Assembly (NCBI GenBank): GCA_965218555.1
Contig: OZ244625.1
Location: 186,001-250,000, forward strand
Source: JAPPLB01 sp965218555
Lineage (GTDB): Bacteria; Acidobacteriota; Terriglobia; Bryobacterales; UBA6623
DNA: 64,000 nucleotides
Direction of reading: 5' to 3'
Shown: positions 26,342-34,847 of the stretch, in pieces
Layout: each line of letters starts with the position of its first letter
Position numbering within the stretch: the stretch's first letter is position 1
Notes under the pieces: model-generated
Told to the model about the DNA's origin: nothing
The model's database searches: none
What the model saw: only the letters and a program-made list of their open reading frames with translations
Translations under genes and position numbers: made by a program

Positions 26342-26968
26342 ATGGCCACAGCCGAAGCCACGCTAAGCTCAATCGTTCCGCAAGTTCTCGGCCGGCAGGA
26401 CTACGCCATTATCGGCGAGATGGTCGAGGAGGGCGCCAGCGTGCTCGATCTCGGTTGCGGCGAGGGTGAACTCCTCGGCTGGTTGGCTGAACAGCGCGGA
26501 GTCAAGGCGCGCGGTGTCGAGATTGCGCCCGAGAAAGTCCGCAAATGCGTGGCGCGCGGCTTGTCCGTTTACCAGGGGGACATCGACAAGGGCCTCGCCG
26601 ACTATCCCCAGCAGTGTTTCGACTACATCATTCTCAGCCAGACGCTTCAGGAGACCCGTCACCCGCTGAACGTTCTGCGAGAAATGGTTCGGGTGGGACG
26701 GCGAGCAATCGTGGCGTTTCCGAACTTCGGCCACTGGTCGGTGCGCGCGTCTTTGCTGTGCAGCGGCAAGGCCCCCAAGACCAACCACCTTCCGTACGAG
26801 TGGCATGATACCCCGAACATCCATTTCCTGACCGTGCTTGATTTCGAAGAGACGGCGCGGCAAGAGCAATTGACGATCGAGCGCTCGTACTTCCTGCGCC
26901 GCGGCAAACGCATCCGCTGGCGGCCGTCACTGCGCGCCGACATCGCCGTGTACCAACTCAGGGGGTAA
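26342..26968 (+). CDS. metW: MetW-type methyltransferase-fold protein
   Basis: A 208-residue class I SAM-binding-fold protein of the MetW family, which usually forms a complex with or activates the neighbouring MetX. Motif I is VLDLGCGEGELLGWL (about 34-48); the post-I acidic strand VEIAPEK, FDYIILSQTLQETRHP and FPNFGHWSVR are MetW signatures. The C-terminal block LPYEWHDTPNIHFLTVLDF is also characteristic. No Shine-Dalgarno sequence is seen close to the ATG, but TATAAT is only 8 bases away. The IS481 element separates it from metX. Its chromosomal partner is therefore still adjacent, but probably not on the same transcript. Confidence 0.93.
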   Translation: MATAEATLSSIVPQVLGRQDYAIIGEMVEEGASVLDLGCGEGELLGWLAEQRGVKARGVEIAPEKVRKCVARGLSVYQGDIDKGLADYPQQCFDYIILSQTLQETRHPLNVLREMVRVGRRAIVAFPNFGHWSVRASLLCSGKAPKTNHLPYEWHDTPNIHFLTVLDFEETARQEQLTIERSYFLRRGKRIRWRPSLRADIAVYQLRG

Positions 26969-27016
26969 TGCTCGCCGAGGCCGTGGCAGTGGAGTCCGGA
27001 AACCCACTGTCAGGCT

Positions 27017-27045
27017 TTGACAGGGGTCGTGCCGTGTAGGATAGT
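27017..27045 (+). promoter_or_regulatory. Sigma-70-like promoter before the PSD1 gene
   Basis: TTGACA at 27017-27022 and GATAGT at 27040-27045, separated by 17 bases. It stands about 64 bases before the ATG of the PSD1/DUF1501 pair. Confidence 0.55.
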
Positions 27046-27108
27046 AGTAGCGGTGGGTCGTCGTTCATCCTTGCGGCGTCCCACAATCCCTTGTAGAGAG
27101 GAATCCGT

Positions 27109-29376
27109 ATGATTCCCAGCAGGGTCGCCGTTCCGTCAGGTGTGTTGGCGGTCGGCTTGACGTTTTCGGTCTTCAGCGCGGGCGCTCCGCGCTCGGAAGA
27201 CCCGTTTACAGCGCGGCAGCGCTCCTACTGGGCTTTCCAGAGGGTTCAGCGCCCCGCTGTCCCCGAAGTAACGCTTCAGGACCGGCTGCGAAATCCCGTT
27301 GACGCTTTCATTGTCCACAAGCTGGAAGAGAAACAGATCGCGCCGGGCGATCCTGCCGACAAGGTTACTCTGCTGCGCCGGGCGTACTTCGATTTGATCG
27401 GGCTGCCTCCGACGCCGCAGGAGGTGGCTGCCTTCTTGCGAGACGAGGATCCGGACGCCTTCACGGGCGTCGTTGCCCGTCTACTGGCATCGCCGCAGTA
27501 CGGCGAGCGCTGGGGACGTCATTGGCTCGACTTGGCCCGCTACGCCGAAAGCGAGGGCTTCAAAGCCGACGAAACGCGCCCCAACGCCTGGCGCTACCGC
27601 GACTACGTCATCCAGGCCTTCAACCAGGACAAGCCGTACGATCTCTTCATCAAGGAGCAGATCGCCGGCGACGAGCTGTGGCCCGATAATCTCGACGCTC
27701 TCGTTGCTACCGCCTTCAACCGCAACTTTCCCGACGAATCGAACGCCGCCAATCTCCGCCAACGCCGCCAGGAGATCTTGCATGACATGACCGATACCGT
27801 CGGAGCTACGTTCCTGGGGCTTACCTACGGCTGCGCCAAGTGCCACGACCACAAATTCGACCCGATCCCGCAGAAGGATTACTATCGCCTGCAAGCCTTT
27901 TTCGCCAACACCGCCGAGGACGACGACATCATCCTTCTGTGGGCCGAGGATCGACGGGAGTACGAGGCCGGATTGGCCGCATGGCAAGAGGCGACGAAAG
28001 ACATTCTCGGCCGCATCGAAGAGCTTTTTCAGCCCGCCAAGAAAAAGGCCTGGGAGCATCAGACCGCCCGCCGCGCTCCGGAAACCCGCGTCATGTTGCG
28101 CGGCCCGCTTGCAGCGCAGACCCCGTACGATCGGCAGATCTATCGCAAGCATCTGTGGGAGATGAGTTTCCTCCACACCGAAAAACGTCTTGCCAAGGGA
28201 CTCAAGGATGAGCAGAAGGAAGAGTACGAACGCCTGCGGGCCGAGTTGGATACGTTCGACCATCTGCATCCAAGCGAACCTCCGAAGGCAACCGGTGTAA
28301 GAGATATCGGGCGTCAGGCCCCGCAGACGTATATCCTCGGTGTCGGCTCTCACGAAGCGCCGGGCGAAGCGGTGCGGCCGGGCTTTCTCTCGATTCTTGA
28401 TCCCAAGCCGGCCGAGATTCCCAATCTGCCACATGTCGACTCGTCCGGGCGCCGCACGGCGCTGGCCAATTGGCTTGCCGATCCGAATAACCCGCTGACG
28501 CCTCGTGTGATGGTCAACCGCATTTGGCACTATCACTTCGGACGCGGCATCGTGGCGACGCCCAGCGACTTCGGCCTGATAGGTGAGTCACCGACGCATC
28601 CTGAGTTGCTCGATTGGCTGACCGACGAATTCATCAACAGCGGCTGGAGCGTCAAGCACATGCACCGGCTGATGATGAACTCGGCAACCTACCAGCAGAA
28701 CTCGGCTTATCGTGACGACGCACACAGGGCCGATCCGCTCAACCGACTCTTCTGGCGTTTTACGCCACAGCGGCTGGAGGGCGAGGTTATTCGGGACGCG
28801 GCGCTCTCCGTGGCCGGCATGCTGGAAAGCAAGGCGGGTGGGCCGAGCGTGTTTCCGCCGCTCCCGGTGGGGGCGCCCACGCCACGCGGTGGTTGGGACA
28901 CCTCCGAGGACCCCAAAGACGCGCAGCGGCGCAGCGTATACGTTTTCGTCCGGCGCAATGCTCGTTATCCGATGCTGCTGGCATTCGACATGCCGGACAC
29001 GCACGAAAGCTGCGCCCGGCGCACCGTAACAACAACTGCCCCTCAAGCCCTCTTGATGCTCAACAACGATCAGTTCCTGGGCTGGGCTCGCGGTTTTGCC
29101 GGCCGGGTTCTCGAGGCGAATGGGACTGACTGGGCCGGAGGCATCTCCGACGCCTATGCGCTGGCGTTCTCGCGCGAGCCTGATGGCTGGGAAAAGGATA
29201 AGACCCTGACATTTCTCGATGAGCAAACGCGCCTGGTCGCGGAGCGCCGGGAGAACGGTGGCGCGCTGGCCTTGCCGGCGGTCATTCCCGAAGGCGTGAG
29301 CGAGCCGCGAGCCGCGGCGTTCGTCGATTTTTGCCACACTCTGCTGAACGCGAACGAGTTTGTGTTCCGCTACTGA
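27109..29376 (+). CDS. DUF1549/DUF1553 (PSD1) protein without a cytochrome domain
   Basis: A 755-residue secreted protein with a weak signal peptide (VLAVGLTFSVFSAGAP). DUF1549 spans about 60-270: NPVDAFIVHKLEEKQI, TLLRRAYFDLIGLPPTPQEV, YGERWGRHWLDLARYAES, ADETRPNAWRYRDYVIQAFN and GCAKCHDHKFDPIPQKDYY. DUF1553 covers about 440-700: RRTALANWLADPNNPLTPRV, MVNRIWHYHFGRGIV, ESPTHPELLDWL and RTVTTTAPQALLMLNN. CAKCHD is part of DUF1549 and looks like, but is not convincingly, a haem site. The PSCyt1 cytochrome domain usually fused at the N-terminus is missing. SD AGAGAGGA precedes ATG 27109. It overlaps or abuts the DUF1501 gene; such pairs are widespread in Planctomycetes and Acidobacteria and their biochemistry is not settled. 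Confidence 0.9.
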   Translation: MIPSRVAVPSGVLAVGLTFSVFSAGAPRSEDPFTARQRSYWAFQRVQRPAVPEVTLQDRLRNPVDAFIVHKLEEKQIAPGDPADKVTLLRRAYFDLIGLPPTPQEVAAFLRDEDPDAFTGVVARLLASPQYGERWGRHWLDLARYAESEGFKADETRPNAWRYRDYVIQAFNQDKPYDLFIKEQIAGDELWPDNLDALVATAFNRNFPDESNAANLRQRRQEILHDMTDTVGATFLGLTYGCAKCHDHKFDPIPQKDYYRLQAFFANTAEDDDIILLWAEDRREYEAGLAAWQEATKDILGRIEELFQPAKKKAWEHQTARRAPETRVMLRGPLAAQTPYDRQIYRKHLWEMSFLHTEKRLAKGLKDEQKEEYERLRAELDTFDHLHPSEPPKATGVRDIGRQAPQTYILGVGSHEAPGEAVRPGFLSILDPKPAEIPNLPHVDSSGRRTALANWLADPNNPLTPRVMVNRIWHYHFGRGIVATPSDFGLIGESPTHPELLDWLTDEFINSGWSVKHMHRLMMNSATYQQNSAYRDDAHRADPLNRLFWRFTPQRLEGEVIRDAALSVAGMLESKAGGPSVFPPLPVGAPTPRGGWDTSEDPKDAQRRSVYVFVRRNARYPMLLAFDMPDTHESCARRTVTTTAPQALLMLNNDQFLGWARGFAGRVLEANGTDWAGGISDAYALAFSREPDGWEKDKTLTFLDEQTRLVAERRENGGALALPAVIPEGVSEPRAAAFVDFCHTLLNANEFVFRY

Positions 29377-29386
29377 TCCCCGGCCG

Positions 29387-30829
29387 ATGACGCCACGGAT
29401 GGCAGCAAAACAACCCTACCGACGCCCGATTGAGTCGCGGCGGCGGTTCCTCACGCGGGCAGGCAGCGGACTCGGCGCGCTGGCGCTTACCCATCTGCTC
29501 GACGGCAGTGGTGTGTTGCCGAGGGCGTCCGCCGCCAGTGCCTTGACCACGAAGCCGCCGCATCACGCTCCGAGGGCCAGGTCGGTCATCTGGCTGTTCA
29601 TGGAGGGCGGCCCCAGCCACATCGATTTGTTCGACTACAAACCGGCGCTCGACAAGTTGGCCGGACAGCCGATGCCTGAGTCGTTCGGACGTCCCGTGAC
29701 GGCGATGGGGACATCGGACAACACCATCCTCCCCACGAAGCGTGTCTGGAAGCAGCACGGCGAGAGCGGGCTGTGGATATCCGACTGGTACCCGCAAATC
29801 GCCGTGCACGCCGATGACCTTGCCGTGGTTCGCTCTTGTTGGGCCGACGGGTTGAATCACGTCGGGTCGGTTTCGCAAATGAATACGGGCTCGATCCTCG
29901 CCGGGAGGCCGTCCCTCGGCTCCTGGGTCACCTACGGACTCGGGACGGCGAACGAGGACCTGCCGTCCTTTGTCATCCTCACGGACAACAAGGGAGTGGT
30001 CGGTGGAGCCAAGACATGGAGCTCGGGCTTCCTGCCCGCCGTGTACCAGGGGACACCCTTTCAGCAGGAGGGACCGCCGATTCTTGACTTGGCGCGGCCG
30101 GAGACGGTAGGCGACCGGCAGCAGCGCCGTAAGCTCGATCTGCTCCGGAACCTGAATCGGCATCATGCGAGAACGCGCCCCGAGGACACCGATCTCGAAG
30201 CACGCATCGAGTCGTTCGAGCTGGCCTACCGGATGCAGTCGTCGGCGCCCGAGGCGGTGGATGTCGAAAGCGAATCCGAGGCGACCAAGCGGCTCTACGG
30301 CATGGATGAGGAGCAGACAGCCCGCTTCGGTTCGAACTGCCTGCTGGCGAGGCGGCTCGTTGAACGCGGCGTGCGATTCGTCGAGTGCTATTGCGGCAGC
30401 GGCAGCGGTTGGGATGCCCATCAAGACATCGAAGGCAACCATGAGAAGTGGTGCAAGGTCTCCGACAAGCCGGTCGCCGGCCTCCTTACGGATCTCAAAT
30501 CACGCGGTCTACTGGACGAGACCCTCGTGGTGTGGGGAGGCGAATTCGGCCGGACTCCGTTCAACGAGAAAGGCATCGGACGCGACCACAACCCCTGGGG
30601 TTTCACGATTTGGATGGCCGGCGGCGGTGTCAACCCGGGACAGGCCATCGGCACGACCGACGAGATCGGACTGCGCGCCGTCGACAAGCCCTACCATGTC
30701 CACGACATCCACGCGACGATTCTGCATCAGCTCGGACTGAATCATCTGGATCTCACCTACCTGCACAACGCCCGCGCCGAGCGGCCGACCGTCAACGGCG
30801 GGAAGCTGATTGGAGAAGCGGTGAGCTAG
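29387..30829 (+). CDS. DUF1501 protein, Tat-exported, partner of the PSD1 gene
   Basis: About 480 residues. The N-terminus holds a twin-arginine signal (ESRRRFLTRAGSGLGALALT). The DUF1501 (sulfatase/alkaline-phosphatase-like fold) body shows RSVIWLFMEGGPSHIDLFDYKP, SDWYPQIAVHADDLAVVRSC, LNHVGSVSQMNTG, VVWGGEFGRTPF, GRDHNPWGFTIWMAGGG and HVHDIHATILHQLGLNH. Metal-type Asp, His and Glu residues are conserved in these blocks. The start is uncertain: ATG 29387 leaves 10 bases after the previous stop, while a GTG at 29360 would overlap it. The TAG stop at 30827-30829 coincides with the IS630 insertion site; the target duplication regenerates it, so the protein is unaltered. Confidence 0.9.
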   Translation: MTPRMAAKQPYRRPIESRRRFLTRAGSGLGALALTHLLDGSGVLPRASAASALTTKPPHHAPRARSVIWLFMEGGPSHIDLFDYKPALDKLAGQPMPESFGRPVTAMGTSDNTILPTKRVWKQHGESGLWISDWYPQIAVHADDLAVVRSCWADGLNHVGSVSQMNTGSILAGRPSLGSWVTYGLGTANEDLPSFVILTDNKGVVGGAKTWSSGFLPAVYQGTPFQQEGPPILDLARPETVGDRQQRRKLDLLRNLNRHHARTRPEDTDLEARIESFELAYRMQSSAPEAVDVESESEATKRLYGMDEEQTARFGSNCLLARRLVERGVRFVECYCGSGSGWDAHQDIEGNHEKWCKVSDKPVAGLLTDLKSRGLLDETLVVWGGEFGRTPFNEKGIGRDHNPWGFTIWMAGGGVNPGQAIGTTDEIGLRAVDKPYHVHDIHATILHQLGLNHLDLTYLHNARAERPTVNGGKLIGEAVS

Positions 30830-31914
30830 TGTACTATCCCGGAAATATATAAACAAAGTCGTTCGATCTTGGCGAGGATGGATTCGGCCGTGGCGGTCCA
30901 GACGAAGGGGCTGGTGTTGGCGTTGTAGTGTTCGACGAAGCGCTCAATGTTACGGACGAGAGCCTTGACGCTGGAGAAGGAACCACGGCGAATGGCCTTC
31001 TGGGTAATGATGCCGAACCAGCGTTCGACTTGGTTGAGCCAGGAGGCATAGGTTGGGGTGAAATGAAGGTGGTAGCGAGGACGCCGGGCGAGCCAGGCAC
31101 GAACTTTGGGATGTTTGTGGGTGGCATAGTTATCGACGATGAGATGGATGTCGAGGTTGCGCGGCACACTGCCGTCGATCTGACGCAGGAAAGCGAGGAA
31201 CTCCTGATGGCGGTGTCGCGGTTTACAGCGTGTGATGACTTGCCCCGTGGCAACATCGAGAGCAGCGAACAGAGTGGTCGTACCGTGACGTTGGTAGTCG
31301 TGGGTGACGCCTTCGAGGTAGCCAAGGCCCATCGGGAGGAGGGGCTGAGTCCGCTGAAGAGCCTGGACCTGGGTCTTCTCATCGACCGAGAGCACCACGG
31401 CGTGGTCCGGGGGGTTGAGGTAGAGACCGACGATGTCGCGGACTTTCTCGACGAAGAACGGGTCGTTGGAAATCTTGAAATGCCGCTGGCGATGCGGCTG
31501 CACGCCGAACAGCTCGAACCACCGCTGGACCGTACTCTTCGAGACTCCCGTGTGTTGGGCCATCGAACGCACGCTCCAGTGCGAACCATCCGGGGGGTCG
31601 GTTCCGAGGGCCGTGTTGATGACTTCGGCAACACGTTCATCGTCATGCCTGCGGGGGCGTCCGGGACGCAGTTCATCGTGGAGTCCGGAGACTCCCTGTT
31701 CACGATAGCGCTTGCGCCACTTGCCAACGGTCGTATTGGTGACACCGAGACGCCGGGCTACGGTCGAGCCGGGAACGCCTGCGGCGCAGGCGAGCACAAT
31801 CTGGGCCCTCCGCACCAGACTATGCGGCAGCGTTCGGGAGCGGGCGAGGCTCCGCAGTTCCGTTTCCTCGCTTTCACGGAGAGTGATGGGAGCAACGGGG
31901 CGACCGCGTGGCAT
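30826..31914 (-). CDS. IS630-family transposase, copy 1
   Basis: A 362-residue DDE transposase. The N-terminal HTH (RRAQIVLACAAGVPG, then VARRLGVTNTTVGKWRKRY) is followed by a linker GLHDELRPGRPRRH, a second HTH (WSVRSMAQHTGVSKSTVQRW) and the catalytic DDE: Asp in VVLSVDEKTQVQA, Asp in LIVDNYATHKHP, Glu in WLNQVERWFGIITQKAIRRG. The ATG at 31914 has GGAGG 7 bases upstream; an ATG at 31920 and a TTG further out are less well placed. The frame runs through the terminal inverted repeat (ISGIVH) and stops at a TAG formed by the flanking TA plus the next host base. Intact, so possibly active. Confidence 0.94.
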   Translation of the reverse strand: MPRGRPVAPITLRESEETELRSLARSRTLPHSLVRRAQIVLACAAGVPGSTVARRLGVTNTTVGKWRKRYREQGVSGLHDELRPGRPRRHDDERVAEVINTALGTDPPDGSHWSVRSMAQHTGVSKSTVQRWFELFGVQPHRQRHFKISNDPFFVEKVRDIVGLYLNPPDHAVVLSVDEKTQVQALQRTQPLLPMGLGYLEGVTHDYQRHGTTTLFAALDVATGQVITRCKPRHRHQEFLAFLRQIDGSVPRNLDIHLIVDNYATHKHPKVRAWLARRPRYHLHFTPTYASWLNQVERWFGIITQKAIRRGSFSSVKALVRNIERFVEHYNANTSPFVWTATAESILAKIERLCLYISGIVH

Positions 31915-31977
31915 GGGCATACCTCCAGAAACCAAAAGTTGCCCATTAATATATCATGTATTTCCGGGACGGTACAC
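30829..31977 (-). mobile_element. IS630-family insertion sequence, copy 1
   Basis: 1149 bases flanked by TA on both sides (30827-30828 and 31978-31979) within a CTAG target. Terminal inverted repeats are GTGTACTATCCCGGAAATA and (reversed right end) GTGTACCGTCCCGGAAATA. It is nearly identical to the copy at 45521-46669 but inverted relative to it. At least two single-base differences were seen, one in the terminal repeat and one silent change in the transposase. It is inserted in the stop codon of the DUF1501 gene, antisense to it. Confidence 0.93.
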
Positions 31978-32162
31978 TAGGGCGATCAGAAGCATTGGCG
32001 CTTCGCCGGCCTGCTTTGCTCGCCACCGGACACCAGAAAGCGGCTCGAACCGGTGGGCCGGCCTCCACAAGGCATTCCATGCCCCACGACCAGGTTCAGG
32101 CGCCCCGATTTCGTGTAACCGCTTATCTTCCATTTGCGTTCATAGGGACTGAGGAGGCTTTC

Positions 32163-32549
32163 ATGCAGAAGTCCATTGATGTGCGGTTGGTGGTTCTTGC
32201 CGTTCTGGCGGGTTTCTTGGGGGGCGTGCTGTCAGACATCGCGCTGCCCGAACTTGCCCTTGCCCAAGCAGAGCCGGCCCCGCAAGTCACGGCTCAGGAG
32301 TTTCGCGTCGTCGACTCCCAAGGCAGCGTTCTCGCCGTGATCGGCGCCGCAGTCCTGCCACTGGGGAAAGACACGCCAATCGAGTTGGGGAAAGGCACGC
32401 CAACCGAGTTTTTGAGTGAAGGCAGTATTCAGCTCTTTGATTCTGGCGGCCGAATCGTGTGGTCCGCTCCCCAGCCATTGGTCCATCCGGCCGCTGGCAA
32501 GGGTGTCGTAAGAAACGCCTTGCGATCGCCAGTCTTGCTTCCTGAGTAG
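32163..32549 (+). CDS. Secreted or anchored small hypothetical protein
   Basis: A 128-residue protein. The N-terminal hydrophobic segment (RLVVLAVLAGFLGGVLSDI) is followed by a small beta-rich domain starting VTAQEFRVVDSQGSVLAVIG and ending IQLFDSGGRIVWSAP. Such EFRVVD-x-G repeats resemble short extracellular modules common in Acidobacteria, which I cannot name. The ATG at 32163 has GAGGAGG 5 bases upstream, so the longer open frame reaching back towards the IS is not used. A local duplication (LGKDTPIELGKGTPTEF) lies in the middle. Function unknown. Confidence 0.6.
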   Translation: MQKSIDVRLVVLAVLAGFLGGVLSDIALPELALAQAEPAPQVTAQEFRVVDSQGSVLAVIGAAVLPLGKDTPIELGKGTPTEFLSEGSIQLFDSGGRIVWSAPQPLVHPAAGKGVVRNALRSPVLLPE

Positions 32550-32602
32550 AATCCGGGCTCCTTCCGTTGCGGCCAACGTCAACCGAACCCCATGCCGAGC
32601 AA

Positions 32603-32645
32603 GGGGAACGTTCTACCTTGCACAAACAGGGGAACTTTCCATATT
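32603..32645 (+). repeat. Dispersed repeat E, copy 3
   Basis: AACGTTCTACCTTG and CAGGGGAACTTTCC, followed by ATTGCG, align with 9357-9402 in the same orientation, and reversed with 8870-8895. A single end of the repeat pair, in the spacer after the small secreted protein. Confidence 0.45.
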
Positions 32646-32669
32646 GCGTTAACAGTCCGGGACGGACTC

Positions 32670-32698
32670 TTGCTTCCGTGGTGGTAGTCGGCTAGACT
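32670..32698 (+). promoter_or_regulatory. Sigma-70-like promoter before the alpha/beta hydrolase
   Basis: TTGCTT at 32670-32675 and TAGACT at 32693-32698 with a 17-base spacer. A GAGAGG ribosome-site candidate follows at 32711-32716. Confidence 0.45.
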
Positions 32699-32755
32699 GA
32701 CCGCGTTGTTGAGAGGTGTCCCCTGACGGTCTCTACCAAAAGCAGCCTCGGGCTT

Positions 32756-34777
32756 GTGATGGTTCTGTGGTTGACCGGCGCCGCGTCGGGCGAATTGGTC
32801 CGCGTCGAGGTGGAAGAACGCAGCGACGTTCTCGCGGGAAAGTCGTTCGGCTCCACCGGAGCATACGAGCGGCTCGTGGGCAAGGTTCATTTCGAAGTGG
32901 ACCCCAAGCTGGAGGCCAATCGACGGATCTCCGATCTCGACTTCGCTCCTCGCAACGAACGCGGGCGCGTCGAGTTCTCAGCCGACCTTTACATGCTCCT
33001 GCCGAAGGAACCCGCCAAAGGCAACGGAACCGTGTTTTACGAGGTCGTGAACCGGGGCCGAAAAGGTCTGCTGGGGCGGTTCAACATTGGCACGACGGGC
33101 TCTTACGATCCGCGTACCGAGGCTCACTTCGGAGATGGCTTCTTGCTCGAAGAGGGTTACACCGTGGTGTGGATGGGCTGGCAATACGATGTAGCGCAAG
33201 AGCCGAACCTGATGAGGGTGTATGTGCCGGTGGCGCGGGATAGCGAGCGACCGATTACAGGGCTGGTACGGTCTGATTACGTTCCCGATAAGAGCATCTA
33301 CAGTTTCCACTTGGCGGATCGGCAGCACGCGCCGTATCCGGTGATCAATCCCGATGACCCGGAAGTGCAACTTACCGTTCGAGACCGGATCGACGCACCG
33401 CGGCGGATCATCCCTCGAGACCGCTGGCTGTTTGCACGAGAGGAAGACGGGAAGCCGGTCCCGAACCGCACGCACGTATTTGTCAAGGCGGGTCTGGAGC
33501 CGGGCCAGATCTACGAGATCGTCTACCAGTCACAGGACCCGGCGATGGTGGGGCTGGGGCTGGCGGCGACGAGGGATCTGATCTCCTTCCTCAAGCACGG
33601 CTCGAACGGCGGCCGAGGCGCATCGCTGGCCGAGGATCACAAACACGTCAAGCAGACGCTGGCGCTGGGGTCGTCGCAGAGTGGGCGTTTTCTGAGGACG
33701 TTTCTCTATTTCGGGTTCAACGCGGACGAAAAGGGGCGGCAGGTTTTCGACGGCGTGTGGTCTCACGTGGCCGGCGGGGGCCGTGGGAGCTTCAATCATC
33801 GGTTCGCGCAGCCTTCACGCGATGCGCGACCTCACTTCAACTTTCTTTACCCCACTGACATTTTCCCCTTTACCGACGAGAAGCAGACCGACCCGGAGAC
33901 CGGGCTGAGCGAGGGCATCCTGGATCGGGTGAAGAGGGCGGGCGTGGTCCCGAAGATCTATTACACGAACTCGTCGTATGAATACTATGGACGCTCGGCG
34001 TCTTTGATCCACACGGCGATTGACGGCCGGAAGGACTTCCCGCCGTCCGAGAAGACACGTATTTATCTCTTCGCGGGGGCCCAACATGGGCCGGGCCGAT
34101 TTCCGCCGGGTGGGCAGGGCACGCAGAACCTCAGCAACGCCAATGACTTCACGTGGGGCATGAGGGGTCTGCTGGCAGGCATGCAGAAGTGGCTCGCTGA
34201 GAATAAGGAGCCGCCCCCCTCGCAATATCCGAGAATCGCCAACGGGAGTTTAGTGCCGCTGAGCAAGGTCGAGTTTCCGAAGATCCCGGGCGTGGCCTTC
34301 CCGGATCGCATGCACCACGCCTACCGTGTCGCTTACGGCCCGGAGTTCCGCTCGATGGGCATCGTGACCATCGAGCCGCCCGAAGTCGGCAGAGCATTCC
34401 CCATGCGGGTGCCGCAAGTGGATGGCGACGGGAACGAGACCTCCGGAATTCGGTTGCCGGTGATCCGTGTGCCTCTGGCGACGTACGCGGGTTGGAACCT
34501 CCGTGATCCGAGCATCGGCGCTCCCAAGGAACTCTACAGCATGCGGGGGTCCTACATCCCGTTTGCCAGAACCAGGGCGGAGCAGGAGAGAACGGGAGAC
34601 CCGCGGCTGTCGATGCAGGAGCGCTACCGAAGCCGGAACGACTACGTGACCCGGCTCGGGGAAGCTGCCCGGAAACTGGCGGCGGAAGGCTACGTATTGA
34701 AAAGAGACGTGCCGCTGATCGTCGAGCAGGCCGCCGAGCAGTGGGATCACTATATGGTTTCGGGGGGGAACCCATAG
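32756..34777 (+). CDS. Secreted alpha/beta-hydrolase-domain protein (PF20091-like)
   Basis: About 673 residues or slightly more. The mature part opens ELVRVEVEERSDVLAGKSFGSTGAYERLVGK, the signature start of the large alpha/beta hydrolase domain family found in Acidobacteria and Alphaproteobacteria. The nucleophile elbow is LALGSSQSGRFLRTF with the Ser of SQSG; a later HGPGRFPPGG block may carry the His. As annotated, the GTG/ATG at 32756-32761 leaves only a short leader (VLWLTGAASG). Extending to an in-frame CTG at 32723, which sits 6 bases after GAGAGG, would add TVSTKSSLGLV and give a proper signal peptide. The family hydrolyses esters or amides of unknown identity. It precedes the DUF3604 gene on the same strand by about 70 bases. 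Confidence 0.82.
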   Translation: MMVLWLTGAASGELVRVEVEERSDVLAGKSFGSTGAYERLVGKVHFEVDPKLEANRRISDLDFAPRNERGRVEFSADLYMLLPKEPAKGNGTVFYEVVNRGRKGLLGRFNIGTTGSYDPRTEAHFGDGFLLEEGYTVVWMGWQYDVAQEPNLMRVYVPVARDSERPITGLVRSDYVPDKSIYSFHLADRQHAPYPVINPDDPEVQLTVRDRIDAPRRIIPRDRWLFAREEDGKPVPNRTHVFVKAGLEPGQIYEIVYQSQDPAMVGLGLAATRDLISFLKHGSNGGRGASLAEDHKHVKQTLALGSSQSGRFLRTFLYFGFNADEKGRQVFDGVWSHVAGGGRGSFNHRFAQPSRDARPHFNFLYPTDIFPFTDEKQTDPETGLSEGILDRVKRAGVVPKIYYTNSSYEYYGRSASLIHTAIDGRKDFPPSEKTRIYLFAGAQHGPGRFPPGGQGTQNLSNANDFTWGMRGLLAGMQKWLAENKEPPPSQYPRIANGSLVPLSKVEFPKIPGVAFPDRMHHAYRVAYGPEFRSMGIVTIEPPEVGRAFPMRVPQVDGDGNETSGIRLPVIRVPLATYAGWNLRDPSIGAPKELYSMRGSYIPFARTRAEQERTGDPRLSMQERYRSRNDYVTRLGEAARKLAAEGYVLKRDVPLIVEQAAEQWDHYMVSGGNP

Positions 34778-34847
34778 AGGCAACGAGGCCGCGCTCGCGG
34801 TTGCGGGACGACTCGCCACCTTGCAAGCGTTCCAAGACGGATCGTCG

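Noticed and set aside
30928..31980. A 350-codon plus-strand frame on the IS630 element (also mirrored at 45518-46570)
   Set aside because: It is the antisense of the DDE transposase; identical shadows occur in both copies.
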